Assembly: GCA_037367405.1 (NCBI GenBank)
Contig: JAZKJV010010130.1
Location: 992,001 to 1,056,000, forward strand
DNA length: 64,000 nt
Direction: 5' to 3'
Source: Ottelia alismoides
Lineage: Eukaryota; Streptophyta; Magnoliopsida; Alismatales; Hydrocharitaceae
The notes below the pieces were generated by a model that searched no databases, was not told the origin of the DNA, and saw only the letters and a list, made by a program, of their open reading frames with translations. The position numbers were made by a program, and so were the translations under genes. Shown here one piece after another: positions 1-8,965 of the stretch. Every line of letters begins with the position of its first letter. The stretch's first letter is position 1.

Positions 1-20
1 ATATATACAATATATACGCA
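1..20 (-). mobile_element. Start of the 3' LTR of the minus-strand Athila-type element
   Basis: On the minus strand the tract AAGTATAGGGGGG (21-33) is followed at once by TGCGTATATATTG, the expected polypurine tract/LTR 5' end with a TG terminus. The remainder of this LTR lies left of the window. Its first bases are self-complementary (2-7 with 11-16). Confidence 0.75.
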
Positions 21-542
21 CCCCCCTATACTTAGCTTGAGCTATGTCCTCATAGCGTCAAAAGAGAAAAAGGAGGGCATAACTCGTGCTAAGTAAAAGT
101 GGGTGAAAAAGGGATATCGATGATAAGTCAGTCAACCCCCCCTATACTTACGATCAGGTCATCGTAAGTATTATGGAAGAGCAAAAACGGGATGACTGAA
201 TGAAAAGGATAAATAATGAAGAATTCAAAAGGAAAGAATACGAAATCATCGAAATCACTCGGTCCCCCCTATACTTAGGATAAGGCATCCTAAGTATAAA
301 AAGAATGTAGCTAAAAATTGGGGATCAGTGATTCATGAAAAAGAATGGCTATACAAAAGAATTAGTACAAAAATAAAACGTAAATCAGCGGACAATCGGT
401 CTCCCCTATACTTAGGATCTGGTATCCTAAGCATAGAAGACGAGCAAAAACGGGGACGATTGTGGTCTATGAAGAATATACAAGTGTTGTGAATCTCCCG
501 AATAGCTCAAAAGGATTTGTACAGGAAGGAGTGAAAGAATGA
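21..542 (-). repeat. 3' noncoding zone with four polypurine/hairpin modules
   Basis: No ORF lies between the integrase stop and the LTR. The zone holds four related modules with C-runs at 21-26, 136-142, 264-269 and 403-406 (G-runs in element sense). Each is followed by CTATACTTA, and three form strong hairpins: 144-154 with 161-171 (11 bp, perfect), 270-281 with 287-298 (12 bp, perfect) and 406-418 with 424-436 (13 bp, one mismatch). The text after the hairpins is also partly repeated (for example GAGCAAAAACGGG). Spacing is about 115-139 bp. The module at 21-35 is the functional polypurine tract because the LTR starts right after it; the others look like duplicated copies. Confidence 0.8.
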
Positions 543-1583
543 TCATGATTCCTGTACAAAATAGATCACTTCAGTACGGGCCAGATGATCAGTAGTCTCT
601 ACGAAGTGCTTCAGCATCTGCCCGTTAACCACGAACGGTTCTGCACCAGGTGACACATCTGATATCGCAATACTGCCATTGTCGTGCATCGTTCTGACTA
701 TGTACGGTCCTTCCCACTTGCTTTTCAATTTGCCGGGAAAAATTCTCAACCTTGCATTGAACAACCAGACTTTCTGCCCAGGGACAAAGCTCTTGTGTCG
801 GATGTGTCTGTCATGCCATTTCTTCACTTTGTCCTTATAGATCAGTGTGTTCTCATATGCTTGGTTGCGGATTTCTACCAGCTCATTCAGATCTATCTTC
901 CTCTTGGCTCCTGCTTTCTGCATATCCATCAAAATTTCTCGGATTGCCCACTCAGATTTGTGCATGATCTCTACGGGCAAGTGGCACGGCTTTCCATAAA
1001 CTAGCCTGAATGGTGAAGTACCTAAGGGAGTCTTATATGCAGTATGATATGCCCAAAGAACTTGGTCTAGAAGAAGTGACGAGTTCTTCCTATCCGGTCG
1101 TACTAACTTCTGGAGAATTGATTTTACCTCCCTATTTGAGACTTCGGCCATGCCATTCGTCTGTGGGTGATAAGGAGAAGCTACTCTGTGATCGATGCTG
1201 TACTGTTTCACTAGCTTTTTCACCTCCTTATTAATGAAATGGCTACCCCCATCAGAGATAAGAATACGAGGGATTCCGAACCGCGAAATGATGTGTTCCC
1301 TTAGGAACTTGCAAACGGTCTTACTGTCTGCGGTTCGTGCGGGTATAGCCTCCACCCATCTGCTAACATAATATACAGCGAGAAGGATGTACTCAAAGCC
1401 GCTGCTAGAAGGGAAAGGTCCCATAAAATCTATGCCCCATGCGTCAAAGATCTCGCAAATAATGACAGGTTGCATCGGCATTGCATCTCTGGCACTGACT
1501 GTCCCTACAGCTCTCTGACAATCTGGACAACTCTTCACGAATGTGCAAGCATCTCTGGTAAGAGTCGGCCACCATAATCCGCT
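543..1583 (-). CDS. Integrase part of gypsy (Athila-type) pol
   Basis: This part encodes the retrotransposon integrase, which inserts the element cDNA into host DNA. The listed ORF runs 543-1538 (331 aa from the Met at CPDCQ). The same frame continues back to an in-frame TAG at 1584-1586, beyond which lies the RT-RNase H ORF. The zinc-binding CPDC pair is at the N-terminus, and its partner histidines ([10 protein letters not shown]) lie on the other side of the TAG. The catalytic triad is complete: D37 in GIDFMGP, D96 in LISDGGSHF and E132 in NGMAE, with exactly 35 residues between D96 and E132 (DD35E). The C-terminal part (GQKVWLF, LKSKWEGPYIV) fits gypsy integrases. The stop at 543 is followed by the element's 3' noncoding zone. 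One nonsense codon separates it from RT, so it is probably expressed only by readthrough, if at all. Confidence 0.93.
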   Translation of the reverse strand, partial: SGLWWPTLTRDACTFVKSCPDCQRAVGTVSARDAMPMQPVIICEIFDAWGIDFMGPFPSSSGFEYILLAVYYVSRWVEAIPARTADSKTVCKFLREHIISRFGIPRILISDGGSHFINKEVKKLVKQYSIDHRVASPYHPQTNGMAEVSNREVKSILQKLVRPDRKNSSLLLDQVLWAYHTAYKTPLGTSPFRLVYGKPCHLPVEIMHKSEWAIREILMDMQKAGAKRKIDLNELVEIRNQAYENTLIYKDKVKKWHDRHIRHKSFVPGQKVWLFNARLRIFPGKLKSKWEGPYIVRTMHDNGSIAISDVSPGAEPFVVNGQMLKHFVETTDHLARTEVIYFVQES

Positions 1584-3863
1584 CTATAGTACCTTCTGTG
1601 CTGTCCACTTCCCTGAATGATGTCCTCCTGATTCTAGAGAATGACTCAAAGTGAGGACACTATTATATTCCTCCTGAGGAATACATCGCCTGTAAACACA
1701 ATCCGGTCCTTCGTGAAAAAGAATCGGATCCTCCCAATGGTAGTATCGTGACTCAGAAACGAGTTTCTCAACTCTGTTTTTCGGCCAACCTTGAGGACTT
1801 TTCTGTGTGACCAGAAAGTTCACTATATCTGCATACCACGGAAGTTCTGTAACCGCAAAAATGCTCTCGTCTGGAAATCTCTCTGCGATCTCTGGCGTGT
1901 ACTCATCTGAAGGCTGATCTGACTGTAATCGGGAGAGGTGATTAGCTACCACATTCTTTACTTTAGGTTTATCCTTGATATCCAAATCGAATTCTTGGAG
2001 TAAAAGAATCCATCTAAGAAGGCGTGCCTTGGCATCCTTCTTTTCCATCAAAAACCTGATAGCTGAGTGGTCTGTATAAACTGTGATCTTGGAGCCAAGT
2101 AAATAAGATCGAAATTTGTCTAGTGCAAACACTACTGCCAACATCTCCTTCTCTGTTACTGTGTAATTCCTCTGAGCATCATCTAAGGTCTTGCTGGCAT
2201 AGTGAATAGCGATGGGAAGTCCATTCCTCCTCTGTCCTAATACAGCCCCGACCGCAAAATCTGATGCATCCGTCATGATCTCGAAGGGTAGAGACCAATC
2301 CGGCGGCTGTAGGACAGGAGCACTGATTATCTTTTCTTTTAGTGTGAGGAAGGCATGAAGACATTTTTCATTTAAAATGAACTCGATGTCTTTGCCTAAC
2401 AATTCAGTTAACGGTCGGGCAATCTTGGAAAAGTCTTGAATAAACCGTCGATAAAAGCCGACGTGCCCCAGAAATGACCGTAACTGTTTGATGTTGGATG
2501 GTGGCTCGAGTTTCTTGATGACATCCACCTTGGCAGGGTCAACCTCCATGCCTCGCTGGGAGATGACGTGCCCCAACACGATCCCGTGAGTAACCATAAA
2601 ATGGCTCTCTTCCCTTGACAGAACGAGATCTACCTCACAACACTTTTTCAAAACCTGGTCTAGGTGCGCTAAACAATCGTCAAATGACTCACCATAGACC
2701 GAAAAGTCATCCATAAAAACCTCTAGAAAATCATCGACCATGTCCGCAAAAATAGCAAACATGCACCTCTGGAAAATTGCGGGAGCGTTGCACAATCCAA
2801 AGGGCATCCGTCTAAAGGCATACGTGCCAAACGGACAAGTGAAGGTGGTTTTCTCCTGGTCTTCTGGAGCAATTGATACCTGGTTGTATCCGGAGTAACC
2901 GTCAAGGAAACAGAAGTACCCCTTCCCTGCCAACCGTTCGATGACCTGGTCTATGAAAGGCAAAGAGAAGTGGTCCTTCTTCGTCGCGGTGTTAAGTTTC
3001 CTGTAATCAACACATACTCGCCACGACGTGGTTACTCTCTTTGGAATCTCCTCTCCACTCTCGTTTTTCACCATCTGAATTCCCGACTTCTTCGGGACAA
3101 CATGTAATGGGCTAACCCATTCGGAGTTGGAGATGGGATAAATGAATCCTGCGTCACACCATTTCGTGATCTCTTTCTTGACAACTTCTCGCAAAACCGG
3201 ATTCAGCCTACGCTGAAACTCTCTGGAGGGTTTGCTGTCATGATCGAGATAGATATGATGTGAACACAAAGCAGGATTAATCCCGCGGAGATCGGATACA
3301 GTCCACCCAATAGCCTTGCGGTTTCTTTCTAGAATCTCCATCAGACGAGATTCTTGATCATCGATCAAAGTTGAGCTGATAATGACCGGAAACTGTTGAT
3401 GTGGACCCGCAAGGAAGGCATATTTCATGTTTGGTGGCAAAGTCTTGAGTTCTGGCAAGGTAGTATCTGGATCTGCTGCAACATCATCTATATCTGTATG
3501 GGGATCTGTGTTGGTTGGTGATGTGTTTGTATTCTGATTATTCACCATCTCAATGTGCTCTAAAGTCGGACTATAGAAGATGTTCGAGACATCATCCGAC
3601 TTCTCAGAATGACCAGAAGAGAATAAGTCAGCTAAATAGAATTCTGATTCATCTGAGATGGAGGAATTGTGTATACTCTCTGAATCTGAAAGATCTGCAT
3701 TAATATCCTCAAAAGTTTGATCCCTTTGCTCATCATCATCCAGACTAAAATATAAAGTTCCATCGGAAGAGCTACCTCCTAAAGTCTCAGACCCGTCCTC
3801 TGTCAAACATTCTTGGGTCTCTACCTGGTATCTTTCGAGGTCGTCAAGGCGAACCTCATCCAT
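1584..3863 (-). CDS. Reverse transcriptase-RNase H part of gypsy (Athila-type) pol
   Basis: This 759-aa ORF encodes the polymerase that copies the element RNA into DNA. Residues 1-140 are an acidic linker. The RT domain follows at about 145-480, with D321 in FLDGYSGY and the catalytic FMDD at 383-386. RNase H spans about 525-650, with D532 in TDAS, acidic residues in TEKEML (571, 573) and D598 in YTDHS. The fourth RNase H position, normally Asp in ADHLSR, reads Asn (N641). The C-terminus holds the first half of the integrase zinc finger and stops at a single TAG in place of a sense codon. Open reading continues upstream of the Met at 3863 and overlaps the end of the protease ORF in another frame, which points to one small indel near 3890-3960 rather than a true start at 3863. 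Confidence 0.95.
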   Translation of the reverse strand: MDEVRLDDLERYQVETQECLTEDGSETLGGSSSDGTLYFSLDDDEQRDQTFEDINADLSDSESIHNSSISDESEFYLADLFSSGHSEKSDDVSNIFYSPTLEHIEMVNNQNTNTSPTNTDPHTDIDDVAADPDTTLPELKTLPPNMKYAFLAGPHQQFPVIISSTLIDDQESRLMEILERNRKAIGWTVSDLRGINPALCSHHIYLDHDSKPSREFQRRLNPVLREVVKKEITKWCDAGFIYPISNSEWVSPLHVVPKKSGIQMVKNESGEEIPKRVTTSWRVCVDYRKLNTATKKDHFSLPFIDQVIERLAGKGYFCFLDGYSGYNQVSIAPEDQEKTTFTCPFGTYAFRRMPFGLCNAPAIFQRCMFAIFADMVDDFLEVFMDDFSVYGESFDDCLAHLDQVLKKCCEVDLVLSREESHFMVTHGIVLGHVISQRGMEVDPAKVDVIKKLEPPSNIKQLRSFLGHVGFYRRFIQDFSKIARPLTELLGKDIEFILNEKCLHAFLTLKEKIISAPVLQPPDWSLPFEIMTDASDFAVGAVLGQRRNGLPIAIHYASKTLDDAQRNYTVTEKEMLAVVFALDKFRSYLLGSKITVYTDHSAIRFLMEKKDAKARLLRWILLLQEFDLDIKDKPKVKNVVANHLSRLQSDQPSDEYTPEIAERFPDESIFAVTELPWYADIVNFLVTQKSPQGWPKNRVEKLVSESRYYHWEDPILFHEGPDCVYRRCIPQEEYNSVLTLSHSLESGGHHSGKWTAQKVL

Positions 3864-3886
3864 GTAATCGCAGGAGGCTAAAGAAC

Positions 3887-4996
3887 TCAGAAAATCTGAA
3901 GATGCATCACTGGAAGTGTTGCTTCTCTCGCCATCTCTATATGTACCTTTTCACCCTCGGCGCGAAAAGATACCTTCCCTGAATCATAATCGAAGAGAGC
4001 CTTTGCGATCTCTAGAAAAGGCCTCCCAAGAATGATCGGGGTAAGGTGTAACTGTGTAGGGCAGGTCATCTCTAAGACCGTAAAGTCTACGGGAAATTGT
4101 AGACCCTGAACGGTTACGATAACGTTCCTAAGTATACCCTTAGATCTCTTTACGGATCTATCAGCAAACTGAAGGATCGCGCGGGATTTGTAAAGAGGAC
4201 CTAACTCGAGCTTCTCGAGTAAGGAAGCGGGTAATAGATTGATCGAGGAACCGTTATCTAATAGAGTGCGATCGAATTCGGCTTTTGCGATCTCGCATCT
4301 GACATAATGTGCACCTGAGTCTTTCTTCTTCTTTGGAAGCTTATTTTGTATCGCACAGGATGTAGCCTTAGTCAAGACATGCTTTTCTTTTCGGGATCTC
4401 TTTTTCCTACGCGTGGTGCATCTGTTTTTCAATTGATTCTTAAGCGTAGGAAATTGATCTAAGGCATCATGGAGCGGGATCTTCAGAAAGATATGATCTT
4501 TGAGCAACTTTTCAAATTGTGGAGATTCGGGATTATTTTTGGTCTTTTTCTTTCCTTTTCCAAGTAAAGCATCGGGAAAAAGAATAAAGTCAGGAGTCAG
4601 AAAATCAGAATTTTTATTCAAATCATTGGAATCAGCTTGTACATCGAGAGTCTCAGAATTATTTACAAAACTCTCTAAGACAGGGGAAGAAATGTTTTTT
4701 TCTGGGGATTCTGCCTGATCTGGCGTGATATCATCATCTGAGTCGCCAGTATCCATATCTGAACTATTGGTATTGCTCACGTCTCTTGATTCTACGTCCT
4801 CATCCTCTTGCGGTTTCTCCTTCTCGGCATTCGGATCATGCTCGTGCTCCTCAGGTACCCTCTCTTCCTTTCCAGTAGGTGTTTGCGGTGATCTACCGCT
4901 CCTGAGACGAATGAAGTTAGACAAAAATTCAGGAAACGAGATCTTACCTGTAGTATCTACCTGATCTGGATGCCTCCTCTTGTTGTTCGGATTCAT
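3887..4996 (-). CDS. Aspartic protease part of gypsy pol
   Basis: This 369-aa ORF carries the element's protease, which cuts the Gag-Pol polyprotein. It begins close to the gag stop (TAG at 5001-5003) and shows the LRSGR motif near residue 31, which also opens the protease region of the copy near 58.09 kb. Residues 41-110 are strongly acidic and probably a linker; about 195-230 are lysine/arginine-rich. The active-site motif [12 protein letters not shown] contains catalytic D247, and ILGRPFL near the C-terminus is the usual hydrophobic-Gly flap partner. The ORF ends in a stop that overlaps the upstream extension of the RT frame, so a frameshift has split protease from RT. Confidence 0.88.
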   Translation of the reverse strand: MNPNNKRRHPDQVDTTGKISFPEFLSNFIRLRSGRSPQTPTGKEERVPEEHEHDPNAEKEKPQEDEDVESRDVSNTNSSDMDTGDSDDDITPDQAESPEKNISSPVLESFVNNSETLDVQADSNDLNKNSDFLTPDFILFPDALLGKGKKKTKNNPESPQFEKLLKDHIFLKIPLHDALDQFPTLKNQLKNRCTTRRKKRSRKEKHVLTKATSCAIQNKLPKKKKDSGAHYVRCEIAKAEFDRTLLDNGSSINLLPASLLEKLELGPLYKSRAILQFADRSVKRSKGILRNVIVTVQGLQFPVDFTVLEMTCPTQLHLTPIILGRPFLEIAKALFDYDSGKVSFRAEGEKVHIEMAREATLPVMHLQIF

Positions 4997-5000
4997 CTGA

Positions 5001-5340
5001 GGCTAGGCTGGGAGAGTGGTCTTCGGCACTGTTAACTCGTCCAGACGACGGTTAACCTGCTCCATCTCTGTCTTGTGTGCGATCTGGAGCGTACTGAGCA
5101 TATCCATGATTTGGTTGAGCGCCTGAGCCTGTGAAGACATCTCTGGTTCGGTATGGTGGCCCTGGCTTGCTCCTCTCTCCTGCTTTGGCGTGAAGTGCTG
5201 AGAGGTGGACGGCTGGGTGTAGCGCTGTGGTGTAGAGGAAGATTGTTGCGGCTGCTGAAAAGAATAGTTCGGTGAAAACTGAGCAGGATGCTGATAAGTA
5301 GGCTGCGGTCTCTGGTGCTCGCGTGGAGCAGGATTCTGAT
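5001..5340 (-). pseudogene. C-terminal stub of gag
   Basis: Minus-strand translation ending at TAG 5001-5003 gives a Pro/Gln/Tyr-rich stretch (PTYQHPAQFSPNYSFQQPQQ) and a short coiled-coil-like tail (LNQIMDMLSTLQIAHKTEME), as expected for the C-terminus of an Athila-type Gag. About 110 codons remain; the capsid-forming bulk is missing. The upstream edge is the tRNA-derived block at 5341, and no in-frame Met precedes the stub. The ORF at 5032-5370 is a different frame and a shadow. The element therefore cannot make its own complete Gag. Confidence 0.8.
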
Positions 5341-5407
5341 AGTATAGTGGTGAGTATTCCCGCCTGTCACGCGGGTGACCCGGGTTCGATCGCCGGCAAC
5401 GGCGCCA
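5341..5407 (+). tRNA. tRNA-Asp(GTC)-derived sequence, nt 9 to 3' CCA, fused to retroelement primer site
   Basis: The plus strand matches plant tRNA-Asp from AGTATAGTGG (position 9) through the D arm, the anticodon arm with GTC (CCTGTCACG), the variable loop and the T arm (GGGTTCGATC) to GGCGCCA. The first eight bases of the acceptor arm are missing, replaced by gag sequence, so it is not a functional gene. One visible change (G for C just after GATC) breaks the first T-stem pair. A genomic CCA is not encoded in eukaryotic tRNA genes; here it is the complement of the TGG that opens the element's primer-binding site. So this is best read as a copied primer tRNA and not a resident tRNA gene. It abuts the LTR/PBS on one side and truncated gag on the other. 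Confidence 0.88.
5390..5407 (-). other. Primer-binding site, tRNA-Asp type
   Basis: On the minus strand the element reads TGGCGCCGTTGCCGGCGA directly after the presumed 5' LTR end. This is complementary to the last 18 nt of tRNA-Asp with one mismatch. tRNA-Asp priming is typical of Athila-type elements. Complementarity continues far past the usual PBS length (see the tRNA-derived block). Confidence 0.85.
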
Positions 5408-5419
5408 TTTTGATGAGCG

Positions 5420-5517
5420 CTAAAGATCGAGTTTCGCGGCTTTCACTTTTTATTAAAGAGAGTGAAGGTGTCGGTTGTAGCGGAAAGCCGCGAAACGGAA
5501 AGTGTTTCGATCTTTAG
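5420..5517. other. Large stem-loop beside the primer-binding site
   Basis: 5420-5430 pairs perfectly with 5507-5517 (11 bp) and 5431-5444 with 5483-5496 (14 bp), leaving a bulge on one side. A further small pairing (TTCACT with AGTGAA) lies inside. In element sense this structure sits at the very end of U5, next to the PBS, where retroelement RNAs often fold to present the primer site. The function here is inference. Confidence 0.8.
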
Positions 5518-7132
5518 ACCTATCAAACAAATTTACGGTTTTCTGTCGGAAAACCATTCACTATTTATTTAACCAGGCAAGTGTTCCTGGGTCGAACTCA
5601 AGGAGGCAGAATATATTCCCTAATTTTTCTTCTCGTAATTTTATTTTAATTCTTCTCTAAGTCAGAACGCCTTTTTTAGTGGTTTTTATTTTTGTTGTTT
5701 TTATTTATTTTTATTATTTTCAAATTTTTATTTAATTTTCAAAAAGGGATATTTTTCAAAAGATTTATTTATTATATAGTAGGTGGATAGAATATAGATG
5801 ATACAATATAGTAAAGGTGAACGAGGTTCGAGCCGCGTACTCGAACTACACAAGAAAACGAAACAAAACGAGGCGGTTTTCGAGAAAATCAAAACACGTC
5901 AAAAGCTCGTCGAAAAGCCGCAAAAACTTTATACTAGAAAGCTGGGGTAGTTGTGTAACTACCCTCCAAGAATCGTCGAAATCCGAGGTCAAAAAAGCAA
6001 GATACAGCAGCCCAGGGGCATAAGCGTAAAAAAACTAATTAAAATTGTTCTCAAATTGGTCCTCAAGGACTGTTCTGCAAGAAAACTACAAGAAGTCTTA
6101 CACTTAGGTCCCTGCGGAGGGACCTATTTGTAATTATTGAAAACTTGAGCGGCGGGTTGCAATTCTGGAAACCTTGCTGGGTTTAAGATGTAAATTCTCC
6201 ACCTTTTCGCTGTGAACGGCCAAGATTAAGACGTGAAGGCTTCGATCAGACGGCTCTCGCGATGACACGTGGTGCAAGACTGCGCACTGGACGTTCTTGA
6301 GCAGTTGGAGCTCCTGGCGGAGGAAGCGTCTTCTCCGATTTCTTCTGGCCGACTGATGGCGTCTTTGGCTCTCCGGCGGGGCCAGAGGGGTGGCTCCTCC
6401 ACCCCTCGAGCTCGCCCGCGGGTGTAGGTGGTCGGGAACAACCCCGATCTGCGGTGGTGGCTCGAAGAAGATGGAGGTCTTGGCACTGGTGGCTGGATGC
6501 AGTTCTGGAGCCCAACCTTGGAGTCGAGTTTCAATGAAGTTGATAGCCTTCCAGATCTAACTAACTGCACCCCGATGATCTTGAACCTGCAGTTGACAAG
6601 AATATATGCTCGATTCTGATTGAATCGGACGAGGGGATTACGTAGTCAAGCTCGAAAGTGGAGAAGAAATCTTACGTTTCCAGCTAACCTCCCGAATGTG
6701 CGAAGAAGATGAAAGTTTGAAATCCGATTAAAGGCGAGATCAAACGAATCGAGTGGGGATTTCAAATGTGCGTGCAAGATGGATGATAATACTAATTAAA
6801 GACGTGATTAGCCACGCTAATCGTGGCACAAGGATCGAGAAATCAAATCGCAAAGTGGAGGAAGTAGGTCTGTGAGTTCCAGGTGTTTTACCTGGAAAAT
6901 GATGCTCGACGGACGACCTTGGCCGGAGCTGTACGCGGCACGCGGCGGCGATGCAAGGCGGACGAGTGCCTTGGAACCTCCTCCGATGTACCCTCCTCCA
7001 CGCGAGCACCTTCGAGCGGATCTGTCACCTCCAGAGCGAGCTAGGCGAGGCGAGGAAGATAGAGGTTCGGGCAACTGGAGCTGGAAAGCTTGGGTTGTTG
7101 GAGAGTTGTTTGTTAATGGCGAACTTGGGGCC

Positions 7133-7141
7133 CTTATATAG
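7133..7141 (-). promoter_or_regulatory. TATA-like box of the LTR promoter (copy 1)
   Basis: The minus strand reads CTATATAAG within CCCTATATAAGGGCCCC, a good plant TATA context, placed in the LTR upstream of the GC-rich R/U5 part. Confidence 0.55.
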
Positions 7142-7313
7142 GGAGTTTGCTTGGGCCCCAAGGTGAGATCAAGGGCTGGCGAGTTAGCTGGTTGTTAGGA
7201 GGAAGTAATGAAGGGTCGAGATCGGTCGGAGGGGTTAGAGGTTGAGCGGGAAAGATGGCCAAAGTTGGCTGGTCGAGCAGGTCCGGCGAAACAGCTTCTT
7301 GGAGGAGAAAGCT

Positions 7314-7341
7314 CCAGGTGCTGACACGTGTCAGCACCTGG
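7314..7341. repeat. Perfect 28-bp palindrome centred on CACGTG
   Basis: The half-site CCAGGTGCTGACAC is followed by its exact reverse complement, giving a G-box-like core (ACACGTGT). In element sense it lies upstream of the TATA-like box. The duplicate at 7919-7946 has one changed base. Confidence 0.9.
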
Positions 7342-7737
7342 TTCGCCCAGATCTGATAAATACTCATAAATTAAATATAAAATATATAATTACATTATTT
7401 CAAATAGGTATAAATACAAGAAAGTTAAATAAATTTATTCTCTAAATTATGGTATAATTACTTTTAATAAATAATAAATATTATTTAAAATATAAATATT
7501 TTATTAATAAATATGTATTTATAAATAGGTTTTGAATACGCGGCACGCGACGGCGATGCAAGGCGGACGAGTGCCTTGGAACCTCCTCCGATGTACCCTC
7601 CTCCACGCGAGCACCTTCGAGCGGATCTGTCACCTCCGGAGCGAGCTAGGCGAGGCGAGGAAGATAGGGGTTCGGGCAACTGGAGCTGGAAAGCTTGGGT
7701 TGTTGGAGAGTTGTTTGTTAATGGCGAACTTGGGGCC

Positions 7738-7746
7738 CATATATAG
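7738..7746 (-). promoter_or_regulatory. TATA-like box of the LTR promoter (copy 2)
   Basis: Second copy created by the 605-bp duplication. The minus strand reads CTATATATG, one base weaker than copy 1. As the upstream copy in element sense it could serve as a second start. Confidence 0.45.
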
Positions 7747-7918
7747 GGAGTTTGCTTGGGCCCCAAGGTGAGATCAAGGGCTGGCGAGTTATCTGGTTGT
7801 TAGGAGGAAGGAATGAAGGGTCGAGATCGGTCGGAGGGGTTAGAGGTTGAGCGGGAAAGATGGCCAAAGTTGTCTGGTCGAGCAGGTCCGGCGAAACAGC
7901 TTCTTGGAGGAGAAAGCT

Positions 7919-7946
7919 CCAGGTGCTGACACGTGTGAGCACCTGG
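7919..7946. repeat. Second copy of the 28-bp palindrome, one mismatch
   Basis: Same palindrome in the second 605-bp unit; the change C to G in the right arm breaks one pair. The CACGTG core is kept. Confidence 0.85.
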
Positions 7947-8965
7947 TTCGCCCAGATCTGATAAATACTCATAAATTAAATATAAAATATATAATTACAT
8001 TATTTCAAATAGGTATAAATACAAGAAAGTTAAATAAATTTATTCTCTAAATTATGGTATAATTACTTTTAATAAATAATAAATATTATTTAAAATATAA
8101 ATATTTTATTAATAAATATGTATTTATAAATAGGTTTTGAATTTTTAATTTAATAAATAATTAATTAAAAATTAATTTTATAATTTATTAATTATTAATG
8201 TATTAAATAAGGTTTGTACGAATTTTTATAGATTTTTATGAATTAATTTACATATTTTAATAAATAGAGTAAGTGTCTATATAGGTCAATTATACCTATA
8301 TTTTGGGTTGTTTGATTTTATAAAAATAATAAATAGTTTCCAAAAATTATGAAATAATTTATGGTGAATCTATAAGATCATGAAATAATTTAAAAATTAT
8401 AAAATTAAGAAAATAATAAATAAGATGTGTTACATAAAATAAATAGCCCAGAAACCCCTTTGTCTTTTGGTCCCAAAATCGACTTTTTGCAAACGGACTC
8501 CGAATTCAGTGAAATCACCTTTATTAATTAGATAATATTATTTTATGAACTTTAAAGGTGAGTAGAGTGAAATTGGAGTTCGTATGAGGAAGTTATGATG
8601 TTCGGAAGTTGAGATTTTGACAAGTTGTAAGCTGGATTTCTTGGCATATTTACAGGATAATATTTTTAACTTATTTTTATATTTTTATTTACATTTTTAT
8701 GAATAATTAGGAGAAAGATTTGATGAAGAATAAGTTAAGATGAAATAATTAAAATTCTTTGAAGTTTTGTGTTTATTTTATAAATAGTGAAAGGTGTATA
8801 TACATGTGATAGATTATTTTTATTTGGTTTTCTTTCCTTATCTCCCCCTACTTATTGGTTTGTCGACCAATCCATGCTGACTTGGTCTCGGGGGTTAGGC
8901 TATAAATATATCTTACAGTTATATTTATAGTTTAAGTCATATTACATATATATACATATATTTCA

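Larger units (their letters stand above)
6932..8141. repeat. 605-bp tandem duplication inside the LTR
   Basis: 6932-7536 and 7537-8141 are direct copies of 605 bp each with no net length change; I count about eight substitutions. Both start TACGCGGCACGCG and end ATAGGTTTTGAA. Each copy carries one minus-strand TATA-like site and one large palindrome. Confidence 0.95.
5408..8965 (-). mobile_element. 5' LTR of the minus-strand Athila-type element, with internal duplication
   Basis: This LTR runs from the PBS edge (5408) to a tentative outer edge at 8964-8965, where the minus strand reads TGAAATATATGTATATATAT. That is loosely like the 3' LTR start (TG, then an AT-rich self-complementary run). 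The middle (6200-7350) is GC-rich, the outer part AT-rich. TATA-like motifs on the minus strand lie at 7133-7141 and 7738-7746. The motif GTCGAACTCAAGGAGG (5591 on) recurs at 62421 in another minus LTR. ORFs of about 60-114 codons inside are not supported as genes. The outer boundary is uncertain by some hundreds of bases, because the other LTR lies outside the window. Confidence 0.55.

Noticed and set aside
5032..5370. A 112-codon minus ORF over the gag stub
   Set aside because: It is in a different frame from the Pro/Gln-rich gag text that ends at 5001-5003, and its composition is a Ser/Arg/His shadow.
5341..5407. A functional tRNA-Asp gene
   Set aside because: The first eight bases of the acceptor arm are missing, a T-stem pair is broken, and the 3' CCA is explained by the primer-binding site.
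6226..7972. Several ORFs of 60-114 codons on both strands in the LTR, some present twice
   Set aside because: They occur twice only because of the 605-bp duplication, lie in GC-rich LTR DNA in many frames, and show no domain.
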